DNA of 64,000 nt from VRUE01 sp963702035 (GCA_963702035.1 OY969700.1:930001-994000), one strand, 5' to 3'; numbered from the stretch's first letter, positions 41,500 to 49,888 are shown. A program made the numbers and translations. Notes: generated by a model not told the origin, from the letters alone.

Positions 41500-42258
41500 T
41501 CAGCCGCTGCGCGGGGTCCAGCGGAAGTAACGGATGGCTAGCAGCAGGCCGACCACGCCCCAGATCGCGACGACCGCGAGGTTGCCCCAGGAGACGGCGG
41601 CACCACCGGGGACGTAGGCGTCGAAGAAGGCCTCGAAGAAATGGCGGATCGGGAAGGCGTCGGCGAAGTGGATGACGCCGCTGGGCAGCTGGTCGTCGGG
41701 GATGAAGACACCGGAGAGGAAGTAGAGCGGCAAAAGCAGAGCGTTGACGATCGGCGCGGCCGCGTCCTGGCTGGGAATCGCCGCCGTCAGCGCGATGCCA
41801 AGGCAGCAGAAGGACGCGGCGCCGACGACGAGCGTGAGCACGATCGCGGGCAGGCGGTCCCAGGGGATCGCGACGCCGTAGGCGAGCCGGCCGAGCGCCG
41901 CGAGCAGGACCAGCATCATCAGCGCGACGACGATCGAGTTGCCGATCCGCCCGGCGATGAAGACCCAGGGCGGCATCGGCGTGCCGCGGCCGCGCTTCAG
42001 GCGGCCGTCCTCACGCGCGATCACCAGCGACATCGCCAGCGACTGCATCGTCGCCGAGATCACCGAGAGGGTGATGATCGCGGGCACGTAGTAGGTGGTC
42101 GTCTTGATCCCGCCCCGGACGTCGACCGTCTGGTTGCCGAAGACGGTGGCGAAGATCAGCAGCAGGACGACCGGGAAGGCGACGGTGAAGAAGACCGAGG
42201 CCGGATTGCGCCAGAAGGCCTTCTGGTCGTAGCGGAACTGATGCAGGACGAGGCTCAT
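41500..42258 (-). CDS. ABC-2 type exporter permease
   Basis: 252 residues from ATG 42258, overlapping the ATPase stop by 4 bp (ATGA). About six transmembrane helices follow an N-terminal amphipathic start (MSLVLHQFRYDQKAFWRNPA). The ABC-2 layout is clear, with FLSGVFIPDDQLPSGVIHFA before the last extracytoplasmic loop and a final helix before the basic end RYFRWTPRSG. It pairs with the adjacent ATPase to export drug, lipid or antibiotic; the substrate is unknown. Confidence 0.92.
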   Translation of the reverse strand: MSLVLHQFRYDQKAFWRNPASVFFTVAFPVVLLLIFATVFGNQTVDVRGGIKTTTYYVPAIITLSVISATMQSLAMSLVIAREDGRLKRGRGTPMPPWVFIAGRIGNSIVVALMMLVLLAALGRLAYGVAIPWDRLPAIVLTLVVGAASFCCLGIALTAAIPSQDAAAPIVNALLLPLYFLSGVFIPDDQLPSGVIHFADAFPIRHFFEAFFDAYVPGGAAVSWGNLAVVAIWGVVGLLLAIRYFRWTPRSG

Positions 42259-43106
42259 GTCTGGTCGGTCAGCTCCAGGTAGACGTCCTCGAGACTGGGC
42301 CTGACGACCTCCAGCCCTTCGAGGTCCCTGCCCTCCGCCAGCGCCCTGCCGGTCAGCTCGTTGAGGGTCTGGACCGGCGTCGTCGTCTCCAGCTCGACCT
42401 CGCGCCCGCCCTCGCGCCAGGTGATCCGCGCCGGGCGGTTCTCGCGGTCGCCGAGATCCTCGGGGGTGCCGCGGGCGACGATCTCGCCGGCGGCGATGAC
42501 CGTCACCCGGTCGGCGAGCCGCTGCGCCTCGTCCATGTAGTGGGTGGTGAGGAAGACGGTCTTGCCGAGGTCGCGCAGGCCGGCGATCGTCTCCCAGGCC
42601 TGGCGCCGCGCCGAGGGGTCGAAGCCGGTCGTCGGCTCGTCGAGGAAGAGCAGCTCCGGGTCGCCGATCAGCGCCATGCCGACGTCGAGCCGGCGCTGCT
42701 GGCCGCCGGAGAGCGAGCTGGCCCGGGCGTCGGCCTTGCCGGCGAGGCCGACCTGCTCGATCGTCTCCTCGATCGGCCGCGGCGCCTCGTAGTAGCCGGC
42801 GTAGAGGGCGAGTGACTCGCGCACGGTCAGGTAGGGATCGAGGCGGCAACTCTGCAGGACGATGCCGATCCGCTCGCGCCAGGCGCGGCCGGCGTGCTCG
42901 GGGTCCTCGCCGAGGACGCTCACCTCGCCGGCACTGCGCTTGCGGTAGCCCTCGAGGATCTCCACCGTGGTCGTCTTGCCCGCCCCGTTCGGCCCGAGGA
43001 AGGCGAAGACTTCCCCCCGCTGCACCTCAAGGTCGATCCCGCGCACCGCCTCGACCTCGCCGTAGCTCTTGCGCAGGCCACAAATGGAAATGACAGGCTC
43101 GGCCAA
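42255..43106 (-). CDS. ABC transporter ATP-binding protein (DrrA-like)
   Basis: 283 residues from TTG 43106, preceded by TAGAAT 9 nt upstream. Walker A GPNGAGKTTT, Q-loop VLQSCRL, signature LSGGQQRRLDVG, Walker B LLFLDEPTTGFD and H-loop TTHYMDEA are all present. A C-terminal DrrA-type extension of about 70 residues (TWREGGREVELETTT) follows. It powers the adjacent ABC-2 permease. Confidence 0.95.
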   Translation of the reverse strand: MAEPVISICGLRKSYGEVEAVRGIDLEVQRGEVFAFLGPNGAGKTTTVEILEGYRKRSAGEVSVLGEDPEHAGRAWRERIGIVLQSCRLDPYLTVRESLALYAGYYEAPRPIEETIEQVGLAGKADARASSLSGGQQRRLDVGMALIGDPELLFLDEPTTGFDPSARRQAWETIAGLRDLGKTVFLTTHYMDEAQRLADRVTVIAAGEIVARGTPEDLGDRENRPARITWREGGREVELETTTPVQTLNELTGRALAEGRDLEGLEVVRPSLEDVYLELTDQT

Positions 43107-43124
43107 AGTCCGGCGATTCTAGGT

Positions 43125-43169
43125 CGACGGGCCTAAAACCGGTCTATGCCTCCGGTTTTAGGCCCGTCG
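43125..43169 (-). terminator. Hairpin terminator after rapZ, 18-bp stem
   Basis: The arms 43125-43142 and 43152-43169 are perfectly complementary with a 9-nt loop and centre ...CTAAAACCGG...CCGGTTTTAG.... It lies 4 bp beyond the rapZ stop and directly upstream of the ABC promoter. Confidence 0.85.
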
Positions 43170-43173
43170 GCGG

Positions 43174-44040
43174 CTAGTCGAGGTCGCGGTGCTTGACTCG
43201 GACTACTACGCCCTCGCGGCCCTCCAAGGCCCGGCGGATGCGGTCGGCTACGGTCACCGAGCGGTGGCGGCCGCCGGTGCAGCCGACGGCGATCGTCAGG
43301 TGGCTCTTGCCCTCGGCGACGTAGGCGGGGATGAGGAACTCGAGCAGCGGCAGCAGCCGGCCGTAGAACTCGCCCGCCTGCGTGCCCGACTCGACGTAGG
43401 CGCGGACCGGCTCGTCGAGGCCGGTCTGCGGGCGCAGCTCGTCGATGTAGTGGGGGTTGGGCAGGAAGCGCACGTCGAGGGTCAGGTCGGCGTCGCGCGG
43501 CGGCCCGTTCTTGAAGCCGAAGGTGAGCAGCGTCAGCGCCAGCCTGCCGCCGTCCTGGCCGCCCAGCATCTCCTCGGCGATCCGCCGCCGCAGCTGCCCT
43601 CCCGTCAGGCCGCTGGTGTCCATCACCATGTCGGCGCGGGCGCGCAGCGGCGAGAGCAACTCGCGCTCGGCCCGGATCCCGTCGACGATCCTGCCCTCCG
43701 GAGCGAGCGGGTGGCGGCGGCGCGTCTCCTTGTAGCGGTCGAGCAGCACCTCCTCGTCGGCCTCGAGGAAGAGCAGCTTCGGCTTCAGCCCGTCGGTGCC
43801 GAGCTCGTCGAGCACCTGGATCAGCTCCTCGAAGTACTCGCCGCCGCGCACGTCGGAGACGACGGCGGCCTTCTCGACGCCGCTGCCCTCGTGGCGGAAG
43901 AGCTCGCCGAGGCTGCCGATCATCCGCGGCGGCAGGTTGTCGACGCAGAAGTAGCCGCCGTCCTCGAAGGCCGCGATCGCTTCCGACTTGCCAGCGCCGG
44001 AGTGACCGGTGATCAGGATCAGCTCGACTTCGCTGCCCAT
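43174..44040 (-). CDS. rapZ: RapZ/YvcJ nucleotide-binding protein
   Basis: 288 residues. Walker A GHSGAGKSEAI is at residues about 9-19. The central part has the dinucleotide-binding-like VSDVRGGEYFEEL and LFLEADEEVLLDRYKETRRRHP, quoted as the block DRYKETRRRHPL. The C-terminal RNA-binding domain ends IAVGCTGGRHRSVTVADR. In Gram-positives YvcJ/RapZ hydrolyses GTP and links cell-wall precursor metabolism to RNA control. It lies 2 bp downstream of uvrC, the usual actinobacterial order, though yvcK and whiA do not follow. Confidence 0.95.
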   Translation of the reverse strand: MGSEVELILITGHSGAGKSEAIAAFEDGGYFCVDNLPPRMIGSLGELFRHEGSGVEKAAVVSDVRGGEYFEELIQVLDELGTDGLKPKLLFLEADEEVLLDRYKETRRRHPLAPEGRIVDGIRAERELLSPLRARADMVMDTSGLTGGQLRRRIAEEMLGGQDGGRLALTLLTFGFKNGPPRDADLTLDVRFLPNPHYIDELRPQTGLDEPVRAYVESGTQAGEFYGRLLPLLEFLIPAYVAEGKSHLTIAVGCTGGRHRSVTVADRIRRALEGREGVVVRVKHRDLD

Positions 44041-44042
44041 CT

Positions 44043-45884
44043 CTACCCGCCCGTCCTGTGCAGCTGCTCGTGGATCTCCCGGGCCAGCTTGCCGGGCACG
44101 CCGGGCACCGCCTCCAGTTCCTCGCGACTCGCGCCGAGGAAACGCTCCGGCGTGCCGAAGTGCTTGAGGAAGGCCCGCTTGCGGGCCGGCCCGACGCCTT
44201 TGAGGTCGTCGAGCACCGAGCCGGTCATCGCCCGGTCACGGCGCCCGCGGTGGTGATCGATCGCGAAGCGGTGCGCCTCGTCGCGCACCCGCTGCAGCAG
44301 CTTCGAGGCCTCCGAGTCGGCGGCCAGCTCGATCGGCTCCGGGCGGCCGGGGACGAAGACCTCCTCCTCGCGCTTGGCGAGGGAGACGACGGTGACGCCG
44401 CGCTCGACGAACGGGGCCAGCACCTTCATCGCCGCGCCGAGCTGGCCCTTGCCGCCGTCGATCATGACCAGCGAGGGCAGCGCCGCGAAGCTCTCGTCGC
44501 GCTTGCCGTCGTGGGGGGAGAGGTCGACCTGCTCCTCGTAGCGTTTGACGCGACGGCTCAGCACCTCCTCCATGGAAGCGAAGTCGTCGGACCCGTTCGC
44601 GCGCTCGCCGCGCACGCGGAAGCGGCGGTAGTCCGACTTCTTCGTCGCGCCGCCCGCGAAGACGACCATCGAGGCGACCGTGTGCTCGCCGCCGAGGTTG
44701 GAGATGTCGAAGCCCTCGATGCGGATCGGCAGCTCCTCCATCCGCAGCGCCTCGCGCAGGTCGGCAAGCGAGTCGACGCGGCGCTGGCGGCGGTGCTCGC
44801 GCCGCAGCCGGTCCTGGTCGAGGGCGAGGCGGGCGTTGCGCTCGGCCAGCTCGCGCAGGCGGCGCTTGTCGCCGCGCTCGGCGACCCGCACCTCGACCGG
44901 CGAGCCGCGCTTCTCGCCCAGCGCCGCCGCCAGCAGCTCGGCCCGCTCGCGCAGGTAGGGGCCGACGACGATCGTCCGCGGCATCGCCGGCGAGGCCGAG
45001 TAGTACTGGCCGATGAACTCCTCGGCGACCTCGGCCAGGTCGCGTTCGGCCTGGTTGTCGAGGTAGAAGCTCTGCCGCTCGGCGAGGATGCCGTCGCGTA
45101 CCTGGAAGACCTGGGCGTTGGCGTCCGCCCCCTCGGCCGCGACCCCGATCAGGTCGGCGGTGCCGACCGAGCCGCCGGCGACGCGCTGGCGCTCGAACAG
45201 CGACTGGATCGCCTTTAGCCGGTCGCGGTGCAGGGCGGCGCGCTCGAACTCGCGCGCCGCCGCCGCCTCCTCCATCTTCGCCTGCTCGTCGGCCTCGACC
45301 TGGCGGTAGCGACCGGAGAGGAAGTCGACGATCGCCTCGACGTTGCGCCGGTACTCCTCCTGGCTGACGTAGCCGACACAGGGCGCCCCGCAGCGCTTGA
45401 TGTAGTAGTCGAGGCAGGGGCTGCCGGAGCGGCGGCCGGGCTCGGCCCCCTCGCAGGTGCGGAACTGGAACAGCTTGCCGAGCAGGTCGAGCGTCTCCCG
45501 CACCCGCTTGGCGCTGGAGAAGGGGCCGAAGTAGGCGCGGCCGGAGCGATGCTTCTCACGCGTGAAGTAGACCCGCGGGTAGTCCTCGTCGAGGCTGACG
45601 CAGACGTAGGGGTAGGACTTGTCGTCGCGCAGGCGGATGTTGAAGTGCGGCCGGTGGCGCTTGATGAAGCTCTGCTCGGCGAGCAGCGCCTCGGCCTCGG
45701 TCGTGGTGACGAGGGTCTCGATGCGGTCGACGCGCGAGGTCAGCCGGGCATTGCCGCCGGAGAAGTGCGAGGCGACGCGTTTGCGGATCGAGCGCGCCTT
45801 GCCGACGTAGAGCAGCTCGCCGTCGCCCCCGTAGAAGAGGTAGACGCCGGGCGAGTCGGGAAGTTCACGGATCCTGTCGATCAC
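44043..45884 (-). CDS. uvrC: UvrABC excinuclease subunit C
   Basis: 613 residues from GTG 45884; a TACCCT -10 box ends 7 nt upstream, so the transcript is probably leaderless. Domains: GIY-YIG (LPDSPGVYLFY, LLYVGKARSIRKRV) for the 3' incision; a CxxC-like cysteine patch (GSPCLDYYIKRCGAPC); a UVR motif near residues 195-230; the RNase-H-like domain (IEGFDISNLGGEHTVASMVVF in blocks, LVMIDGGKGQL, DEAHRFAI) for the 5' incision; and a C-terminal helix-hairpin-helix (LKGVGPARKRAFLKHFGT). It is used in nucleotide-excision repair. Confidence 0.97.
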   Translation of the reverse strand: MIDRIRELPDSPGVYLFYGGDGELLYVGKARSIRKRVASHFSGGNARLTSRVDRIETLVTTTEAEALLAEQSFIKRHRPHFNIRLRDDKSYPYVCVSLDEDYPRVYFTREKHRSGRAYFGPFSSAKRVRETLDLLGKLFQFRTCEGAEPGRRSGSPCLDYYIKRCGAPCVGYVSQEEYRRNVEAIVDFLSGRYRQVEADEQAKMEEAAAAREFERAALHRDRLKAIQSLFERQRVAGGSVGTADLIGVAAEGADANAQVFQVRDGILAERQSFYLDNQAERDLAEVAEEFIGQYYSASPAMPRTIVVGPYLRERAELLAAALGEKRGSPVEVRVAERGDKRRLRELAERNARLALDQDRLRREHRRQRRVDSLADLREALRMEELPIRIEGFDISNLGGEHTVASMVVFAGGATKKSDYRRFRVRGERANGSDDFASMEEVLSRRVKRYEEQVDLSPHDGKRDESFAALPSLVMIDGGKGQLGAAMKVLAPFVERGVTVVSLAKREEEVFVPGRPEPIELAADSEASKLLQRVRDEAHRFAIDHHRGRRDRAMTGSVLDDLKGVGPARKRAFLKHFGTPERFLGASREELEAVPGVPGKLAREIHEQLHRTGG

Positions 45885-45891
45885 GCGATAA

Positions 45892-45901
45892 AGGGTAGGC
45901 T
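45892..45901. promoter_or_regulatory. Overlapping divergent -10 boxes of uvrC and enoyl-CoA hydratase
   Basis: TACCCT (minus, 45892-45897) ends 7 nt before the uvrC GTG, and TAGGCT (plus, 45896-45901) ends 9 nt before ATG 45911. The two hexamers share two base pairs, so RNA polymerase can occupy only one direction at a time. Confidence 0.5.
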
Positions 45902-45910
45902 GCGGGCCGC

Positions 45911-46720
45911 ATGAGCCCACCCGAGCTGAGCACGCTGCGGATCGAGGTCGACGGCGAGATCGGCACCCTGACGCTCGATCGCGCCGAGAGCTTCAACGCG
46001 ATGAGCCCCGAGATGATCCTCGAGCTGGGTACCGCCTTCGCCTGGCTCGCCGACCAGGCGCCGCTGCGGGCGCTGATCGTCACCGGGGCCGGCAAGGCCT
46101 TCTGCTCGGGCGGCGACATCAACGGCTTCAAAGCCGGGGTAGAAGACGACTCGATCGACCTGCCGGCGCAGGTGCGGCGCGGCGCCGAGGCGCTGCACAC
46201 GGCGATCGTCAACCTGCGGCGGATCCCCTACCCGGTGATCTGCGCCCTCAACGGGCCGGCCGCCGGCGCCGGCTTCTCGCTGGCGCTCGCCTGCGACATC
46301 AGGATCGCCTCCGAGGAGACCTTTCTGGCCTGCGCCTACGGCCGCATCGGAGCCTCGCCCGACGGCGGCATGACCTACTTCCTGCCCCGCGTGGTCGGGC
46401 CGAGCCGGGCGCTGGAAATCCTCCTCGAGGACCCCAACCTGAAGGCGCCCGAAGCGCTCGAGGAGGGACTCGTCTCCGCGGTCGTCCCGGCCGACGCGCT
46501 GATCGACACCGCTCGTGCCAAGGCTGAGAAGCTGGCCGCGATGGCGCCGCACTACGTGAAGATGTCGAAACGGCTGGTCGGCGTCAGCATCGAGAACAGC
46601 ATCACCGAGCACCTGCAGCTGGAGCGGCACGGAATCGCCGACAGCATGGCGACCGAGGACCTGCGCGAAGGCGCGATCGCCTTCTTCAGCGGCGAGAAGC
46701 CCGAGTTCAAGGGCCGCTGA
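45911..46720 (+). CDS. Enoyl-CoA hydratase/isomerase family protein
   Basis: 269 residues, crotonase fold. IGTLTLDRAESFNAMSPEM, ALIVTGAGKAFCSGGDI (oxyanion-hole Gly-Gly) and NGPAAGAGFSLALACDIRIA (second oxyanion Gly) are present. GRIGASPDGGMTYFLPRVVG holds Asp in place of the second catalytic Glu of classical hydratases, so an isomerase or another crotonase activity is equally possible. It probably acts in fatty-acid or aromatic degradation. It is divergent from uvrC with a shared promoter. Confidence 0.9.
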   Translation: MSPPELSTLRIEVDGEIGTLTLDRAESFNAMSPEMILELGTAFAWLADQAPLRALIVTGAGKAFCSGGDINGFKAGVEDDSIDLPAQVRRGAEALHTAIVNLRRIPYPVICALNGPAAGAGFSLALACDIRIASEETFLACAYGRIGASPDGGMTYFLPRVVGPSRALEILLEDPNLKAPEALEEGLVSAVVPADALIDTARAKAEKLAAMAPHYVKMSKRLVGVSIENSITEHLQLERHGIADSMATEDLREGAIAFFSGEKPEFKGR

Positions 46721-46803
46721 ACCGGCTGGCGCTCCCAGCCGTATCCGAGCTATAACCGTCTAAAGTCTCCCTGAGCATTCCTCCCAGGAAAGGATCCGGT
46801 CCG

Positions 46804-47247
46804 ATGAAGAAGCTTGCTGCCCTGCTCGTACTCGCACTTGCATCCGTCGCCCTCGTAGCCTGCGGAGGAAGCGACTCGTCCACGACGACCTCCGGCGGCG
46901 AAGAAGCCGGCGGTGGCGCAGCGGCCGAAAGCACCAAGGAATCCGGCAGCGAAGGCGGTGGCTCGACGGTCGAAGTCGAAGCCGACCCGAACGGCGAACT
47001 CGCCTTCACGACGACCAAGGCATCGGCCAAGGCCGGCGAAGTGACGATCGACTTCAACAACCCGCAGAGCCTCACCCACGACGTGGCGATCGAAGACTCG
47101 AGCGGCAAGGAAGTCGGCAAAACCGAACTGATCGGCCAGGGCGAAACCTCGGCCACGGTCAACCTCAAACCGGGCACCTACCACTACTACTGCACCGTGC
47201 CAGGCCACCGCGAAGCAGGCATGGAAGGCACGCTCACCGTCAAATAG
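46804..47247 (+). CDS. Cupredoxin (plastocyanin/azurin-like) lipoprotein
   Basis: 147 residues. The lipobox LVACGG marks a lipoprotein; a Ser/Gly/Glu-rich flexible linker of about 40 residues precedes a cupredoxin domain. The type 1 copper ligands are visible: His in LTHDVAIED, then Cys, His and Met in YYCTVPGHREAGMEGT. It should be a surface electron carrier for the respiratory chain. The start has AGGAAAGGA upstream and a likely -10 TAAAGT about 40 nt before. Confidence 0.93.
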   Translation: MKKLAALLVLALASVALVACGGSDSSTTTSGGEEAGGGAAAESTKESGSEGGGSTVEVEADPNGELAFTTTKASAKAGEVTIDFNNPQSLTHDVAIEDSSGKEVGKTELIGQGETSATVNLKPGTYHYYCTVPGHREAGMEGTLTVK

Positions 47248-47257
47248 CCGGCCCCTG

Positions 47258-47332
47258 ACCGGCGCATATCGGCGTCCTCGGTCGCTCGCGTGCTAGCGCA
47301 CGCCACGCTCCCTGCGTCCTTGATCTGCTTGG
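47258..47332 (+). repeat. Dispersed intergenic repeat, copy 2
   Basis: Begins ACCGGCGCATATCGGCGTCC, then CTCGGTCG, then a core hairpin GCGTGC-TAGC-GCACGC, then GCTCCCTGCGTCCTTG and CTGCTTGG. It begins 10 bp past the cupredoxin stop. The best-preserved copy of the family. Confidence 0.75.
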
Positions 47333-47339
47333 CCAGGAA

Positions 47340-47354
47340 CCGCCTATTCGGCGG
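47340..47354 (-). terminator. Small hairpin after the AOC-like lipoprotein gene
   Basis: CCGCC-TATTC-GGCGG lies 6 bp beyond the stop of the minus-strand lipoprotein gene. The stem is only 5 bp, so this is a weak candidate. Confidence 0.4.
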
Positions 47355-47360
47355 GGCTTG

Positions 47361-47816
47361 TTACTTCTCGACTTCGTAGGTGAAGTCGTACTCGGTTTCT
47401 TCGGGGTTGCGGGCGTGCAGCTTCATCTGCCCGCTCGCTTCCTTGTATTCGTCGGTGCCGCCGGTGATCGCCAGGGTCGAGTCTTTGGCGTCGTAGAACG
47501 GCCCCTCGACGGTGATCTGCCCGCCGTCGAGCGAGACGGTCCAGATGCACTCCCAGGCCTTGCCGGGCGCGGTGCGGACGCACTGCCCGTTGTCGGTCCC
47601 GACCTGCTTCTTGTTGGACGAGTCGAAGACCGGGTTGGCGAACGCGAGCACGTCGCCAGCCGAGTCTTCCTCGTTCGCCGGACCTATGTGCTGGACGGTG
47701 TCGGTTTCGGCGTGCTCGATCAGTTCGATGGTTTCCGGATTGGACCCACCGCCGCAGGCGCTGAGCAGGCCGACGGCGCAAACCACCGCGATCGGGACGA
47801 GATACTGAACCTTCAT
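47361..47816 (-). CDS. Lipoprotein with allene-oxide-cyclase-like barrel
   Basis: 151 residues. The lipobox is LLSACGGG. The mature domain looks like the AOC/dirigent-like eight-stranded barrel: VLAFANPVFDSSNKKQVGTD, CVRTAPGKAWECIWTVSLDG, and the hallmark LAITGGTDEYKEASGQMKL. Bacterial members are of unknown function and are often secreted. It is convergent with the cupredoxin gene across a dispersed repeat. Confidence 0.78.
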   Translation of the reverse strand: MKVQYLVPIAVVCAVGLLSACGGGSNPETIELIEHAETDTVQHIGPANEEDSAGDVLAFANPVFDSSNKKQVGTDNGQCVRTAPGKAWECIWTVSLDGGQITVEGPFYDAKDSTLAITGGTDEYKEASGQMKLHARNPEETEYDFTYEVEK

Positions 47817-48000
47817 ATTTTCTCCTCGGCATCGAGCTGCGCGGGCTTCGGTCGAGTCTCCCCCGCATTGCCCGGCAGAGTCAACGGCCGCGGCGGCCTA
47901 CCCGATTGTCCAGCTTGGCCGATACGTCGAGTCCCACCGCCCTGGCGCGGGGATGTCGCTCAGATATCGCTACCAGTAAGCGCCCGTCTCCCCGGCGATA

Positions 48001-48018
48001 GCGGTTCCGCGGAACCGC
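48001..48018. repeat. 18-bp perfect palindrome at the truncated end of the DUF222-HNH gene
   Basis: GCGGTTCCGCGGAACCGC is fully self-complementary. It is followed by CTTGAGCCG, and the TTG in it is the first possible start of the truncated gene. A related copy in inverted orientation lies at 48375-48390. Confidence 0.7.
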
Positions 48019-48019
48019 C

Positions 48020-48985
48020 TTGAGCCGACCGAAGGGACCGCAACCTTCTGTCCGATCCATTCCGTACTCCAAGGTACGGGCGCTCACACGCATTGCCACG
48101 CCGCAGATCGAAGTTGAGCTGGTCGAGATGGCGCGCTTTGCCACGGCCGCGCAGCTGGACCGGCTGGTACGCGGCTACCGAAGGGCGGTCTCGCTTGAAA
48201 GCGCCGAGGCCGCCCATCGCGACCGCTTCCTTGCCTGCGAATGGGATGAGGACGGCAGCCTTTGTATCCGCGGGCGGCTCTCACCTGAGGACGGGGCTCT
48301 CTTCCTCAAGGCGATCGGGGCGGGACGAGATGCCATCAGCGAGCGCGAAGCGGCCGATTCGCCCGGCTCCCAAGGCGGTTCCGCGGAACCTCAACCGCCC
48401 CGGCGGGTAAACGACGCCGACGCGCTGGTGGAGATCGCCGAGGGCGCCTTGGCGGGCGACTTCGGCCCGCGCCCGGCCGGCGAGCGCCACCAGGTGATCG
48501 TCCACGCCGATGCGGAGGCTCTGGCGGGCGCCGAGGAGGCCGCCGGCTGTCGCATCGACGATGGCCCGGCGATCTGCGCCGAGACGGCGAGACGGTTGGC
48601 CTGCGATGCCTCTCTCCTCACCATCCTCCATGGCGAGGGCAGCGTGCTCGACGTGGGGCGAAAGACCCGGGCGATCCCGGCCTCGATCCGCAGAGCCATC
48701 GACGCCCGCGACGAAGGCCATTGCCAATTCCCCGGATGTGAGAACCGTCGCTGGGTCGATGCCCACCACATCGTTCACTGGGCACGGGGCGGGCAGACCA
48801 AGCTCGACAATCTGGTTTTGCTCTGTTCGCGCCATCACCGACTCGTGCACGAGGGCGGGTTCGCAGTGGCTCGCGCCGCCGATGGCTCGCTCGTCTTCCG
48901 CCGGCCCGACGGCAGGCCCGTTCCGGCTACTCCCTCCCCCACTCGCGGCAGTGCCGCGGAGCTGCGAGCGAGGGCTGGGCCTTGA
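48020..48985 (+). pseudogene. DUF222-HNH endonuclease (REP13E12 family), 5'-truncated
   Basis: 321 codons from TTG 48020; an in-frame stop at 47999 blocks any longer reading. The protein begins inside the DUF222 domain at YSKVRALTRIATP, a stretch normally near residue 110-140, so the N-terminal quarter is missing. The C-terminal HNH nuclease is intact: RDEGHCQFPGCENRRWVDAHHI in blocks, HIVHWARGG, and LCSRHHRLVHEGGF. These proteins form multi-copy, probably mobile families in actinobacteria. No ribosome-binding site is visible, so expression is doubtful. Confidence 0.85.
48375..48390. repeat. Second copy of the GCGGTTCCGCGGAACC palindrome, inside the HNH gene
   Basis: GCGGTTCCGCGGAACC, preceded by CAAG. 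Its reverse complement matches the first copy through GGTTCCGCGGAACCGCCTTG (20 bp). In frame it encodes GGSAEP in the Pro-rich linker between DUF222 and HNH. Confidence 0.7.
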
Positions 48986-48989
48986 AGCG

Positions 48990-49463
48990 CTACGCGGCCG
49001 GTGCCATCACGCGGGTGACGCTGTCGCCGACGAAGCATGGCTTCTCGTTGCCCTCGACCTCGAGGGTGAAGCGGGTCACTACCTCCCACCAACCGCCGCC
49101 CTTCTCGTCGATCGAGACGACCTCGGCGCGGCCGCGGACGCGGGCGTCGACCGGGACCGGGGCGGGGAAGCGGATCTTGTTCCAGCCGTAGTTGACGCCG
49201 AGGGCGAAGCCGGTTGAGGAGATCAGGTCCTTGCGGAAGCCGTTGACCAGCGAGAGGGTGAGGTTGCCGTGGGCGATCGTCGTGCCGAAGGGGCTCTCGT
49301 TCTTCGCCTTCTCGACGTTGACGTGGATCCACTGGTCGTCACCCGAGAGCTCGGCGAAGGTGTCGATGTCCTCCTGGGTGACGGTGCGCCAATCGCTCGG
49401 GCCGATTTCCTGCCCGAGCAGCGCCTGCATTCCCTCGACTCCCTGTACCTCGACGGTGGCCAT
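48990..49463 (-). CDS. MaoC-like (R)-hydratase
   Basis: 157 residues from ATG 49463, 8 nt after a TAGACT -10 box. The hot-dog fold with the hydratase motif is clear: ITQ-like VTQEDIDTFAELSGDDQWIHV (D...H active-site pair, quoted as FAELSGDDQWIH) and PFGTTIAHGNLTLSL. It hydrates enoyl-CoA with R stereochemistry; the CoA substrate is unknown. It is convergent with the HNH gene, stops 5 bp apart. Confidence 0.9.
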   Translation of the reverse strand: MATVEVQGVEGMQALLGQEIGPSDWRTVTQEDIDTFAELSGDDQWIHVNVEKAKNESPFGTTIAHGNLTLSLVNGFRKDLISSTGFALGVNYGWNKIRFPAPVPVDARVRGRAEVVSIDEKGGGWWEVVTRFTLEVEGNEKPCFVGDSVTRVMAPAA

Positions 49464-49471
49464 CGGGACGG

Positions 49472-49477
49472 AGTCTA
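49472..49477 (-). promoter_or_regulatory. -10 box TAGACT of leaderless MaoC gene
   Basis: TAGACT on the minus strand ends 8 nt before the MaoC ATG. It lies between the vapC stop and the MaoC start. Confidence 0.5.
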
Positions 49478-49489
49478 GGCAACCATTCC

Positions 49490-49888
49490 CTACGCCGCCA
49501 CGAGGCGCAGCGGTGCGTGGCGGGCGATGACCTCGAAGTCCGTGTCGCAAGAGAGCAGTTCCGCCTCGTTACGCATCGCCACGATCGCGATCAGGCAGTC
49601 CGTCAGTTGACGCGGTGTCTCACCTCCTCGTCGACAGAGCCGGTATAGCTCCGCGGCGCTCTCGTAGTCAGCCGGGCCGTTCACTCCCAGGAAGCGATTC
49701 CCGTAGAGAAGGCGCCTCAGCCAGTCACGCTCTGCCCGGTCCTTGGCCCCAGCTAGGACCTCCATCATCACGACGTCGGTGGTGGCCAGCTCGGCGCGCT
49801 CGTCCAGGGCAGTCTTCAGGCATCGATGAACCGGGCTTCCAGTCGCTCGCAGCAACTCGATCCATGCGGAGGTGTCAGCGAGGATCAC
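49490..49888 (-). CDS. vapC: VapC-family PIN ribonuclease toxin
   Basis: 132 residues. The PIN acidic residues are all present: ILADTSAWIELLR (first Asp), TTDVVMMEVLAG (Glu), QLTDCLIAIVAM (Asp) and LSCDTDFEVIA (last Asp pair). It overlaps vapB by 4 bp. It cleaves tRNA or rRNA when free of VapB; the target cannot be predicted. Confidence 0.92.
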   Translation of the reverse strand: MILADTSAWIELLRATGSPVHRCLKTALDERAELATTDVVMMEVLAGAKDRAERDWLRRLLYGNRFLGVNGPADYESAAELYRLCRRGGETPRQLTDCLIAIVAMRNEAELLSCDTDFEVIARHAPLRLVAA

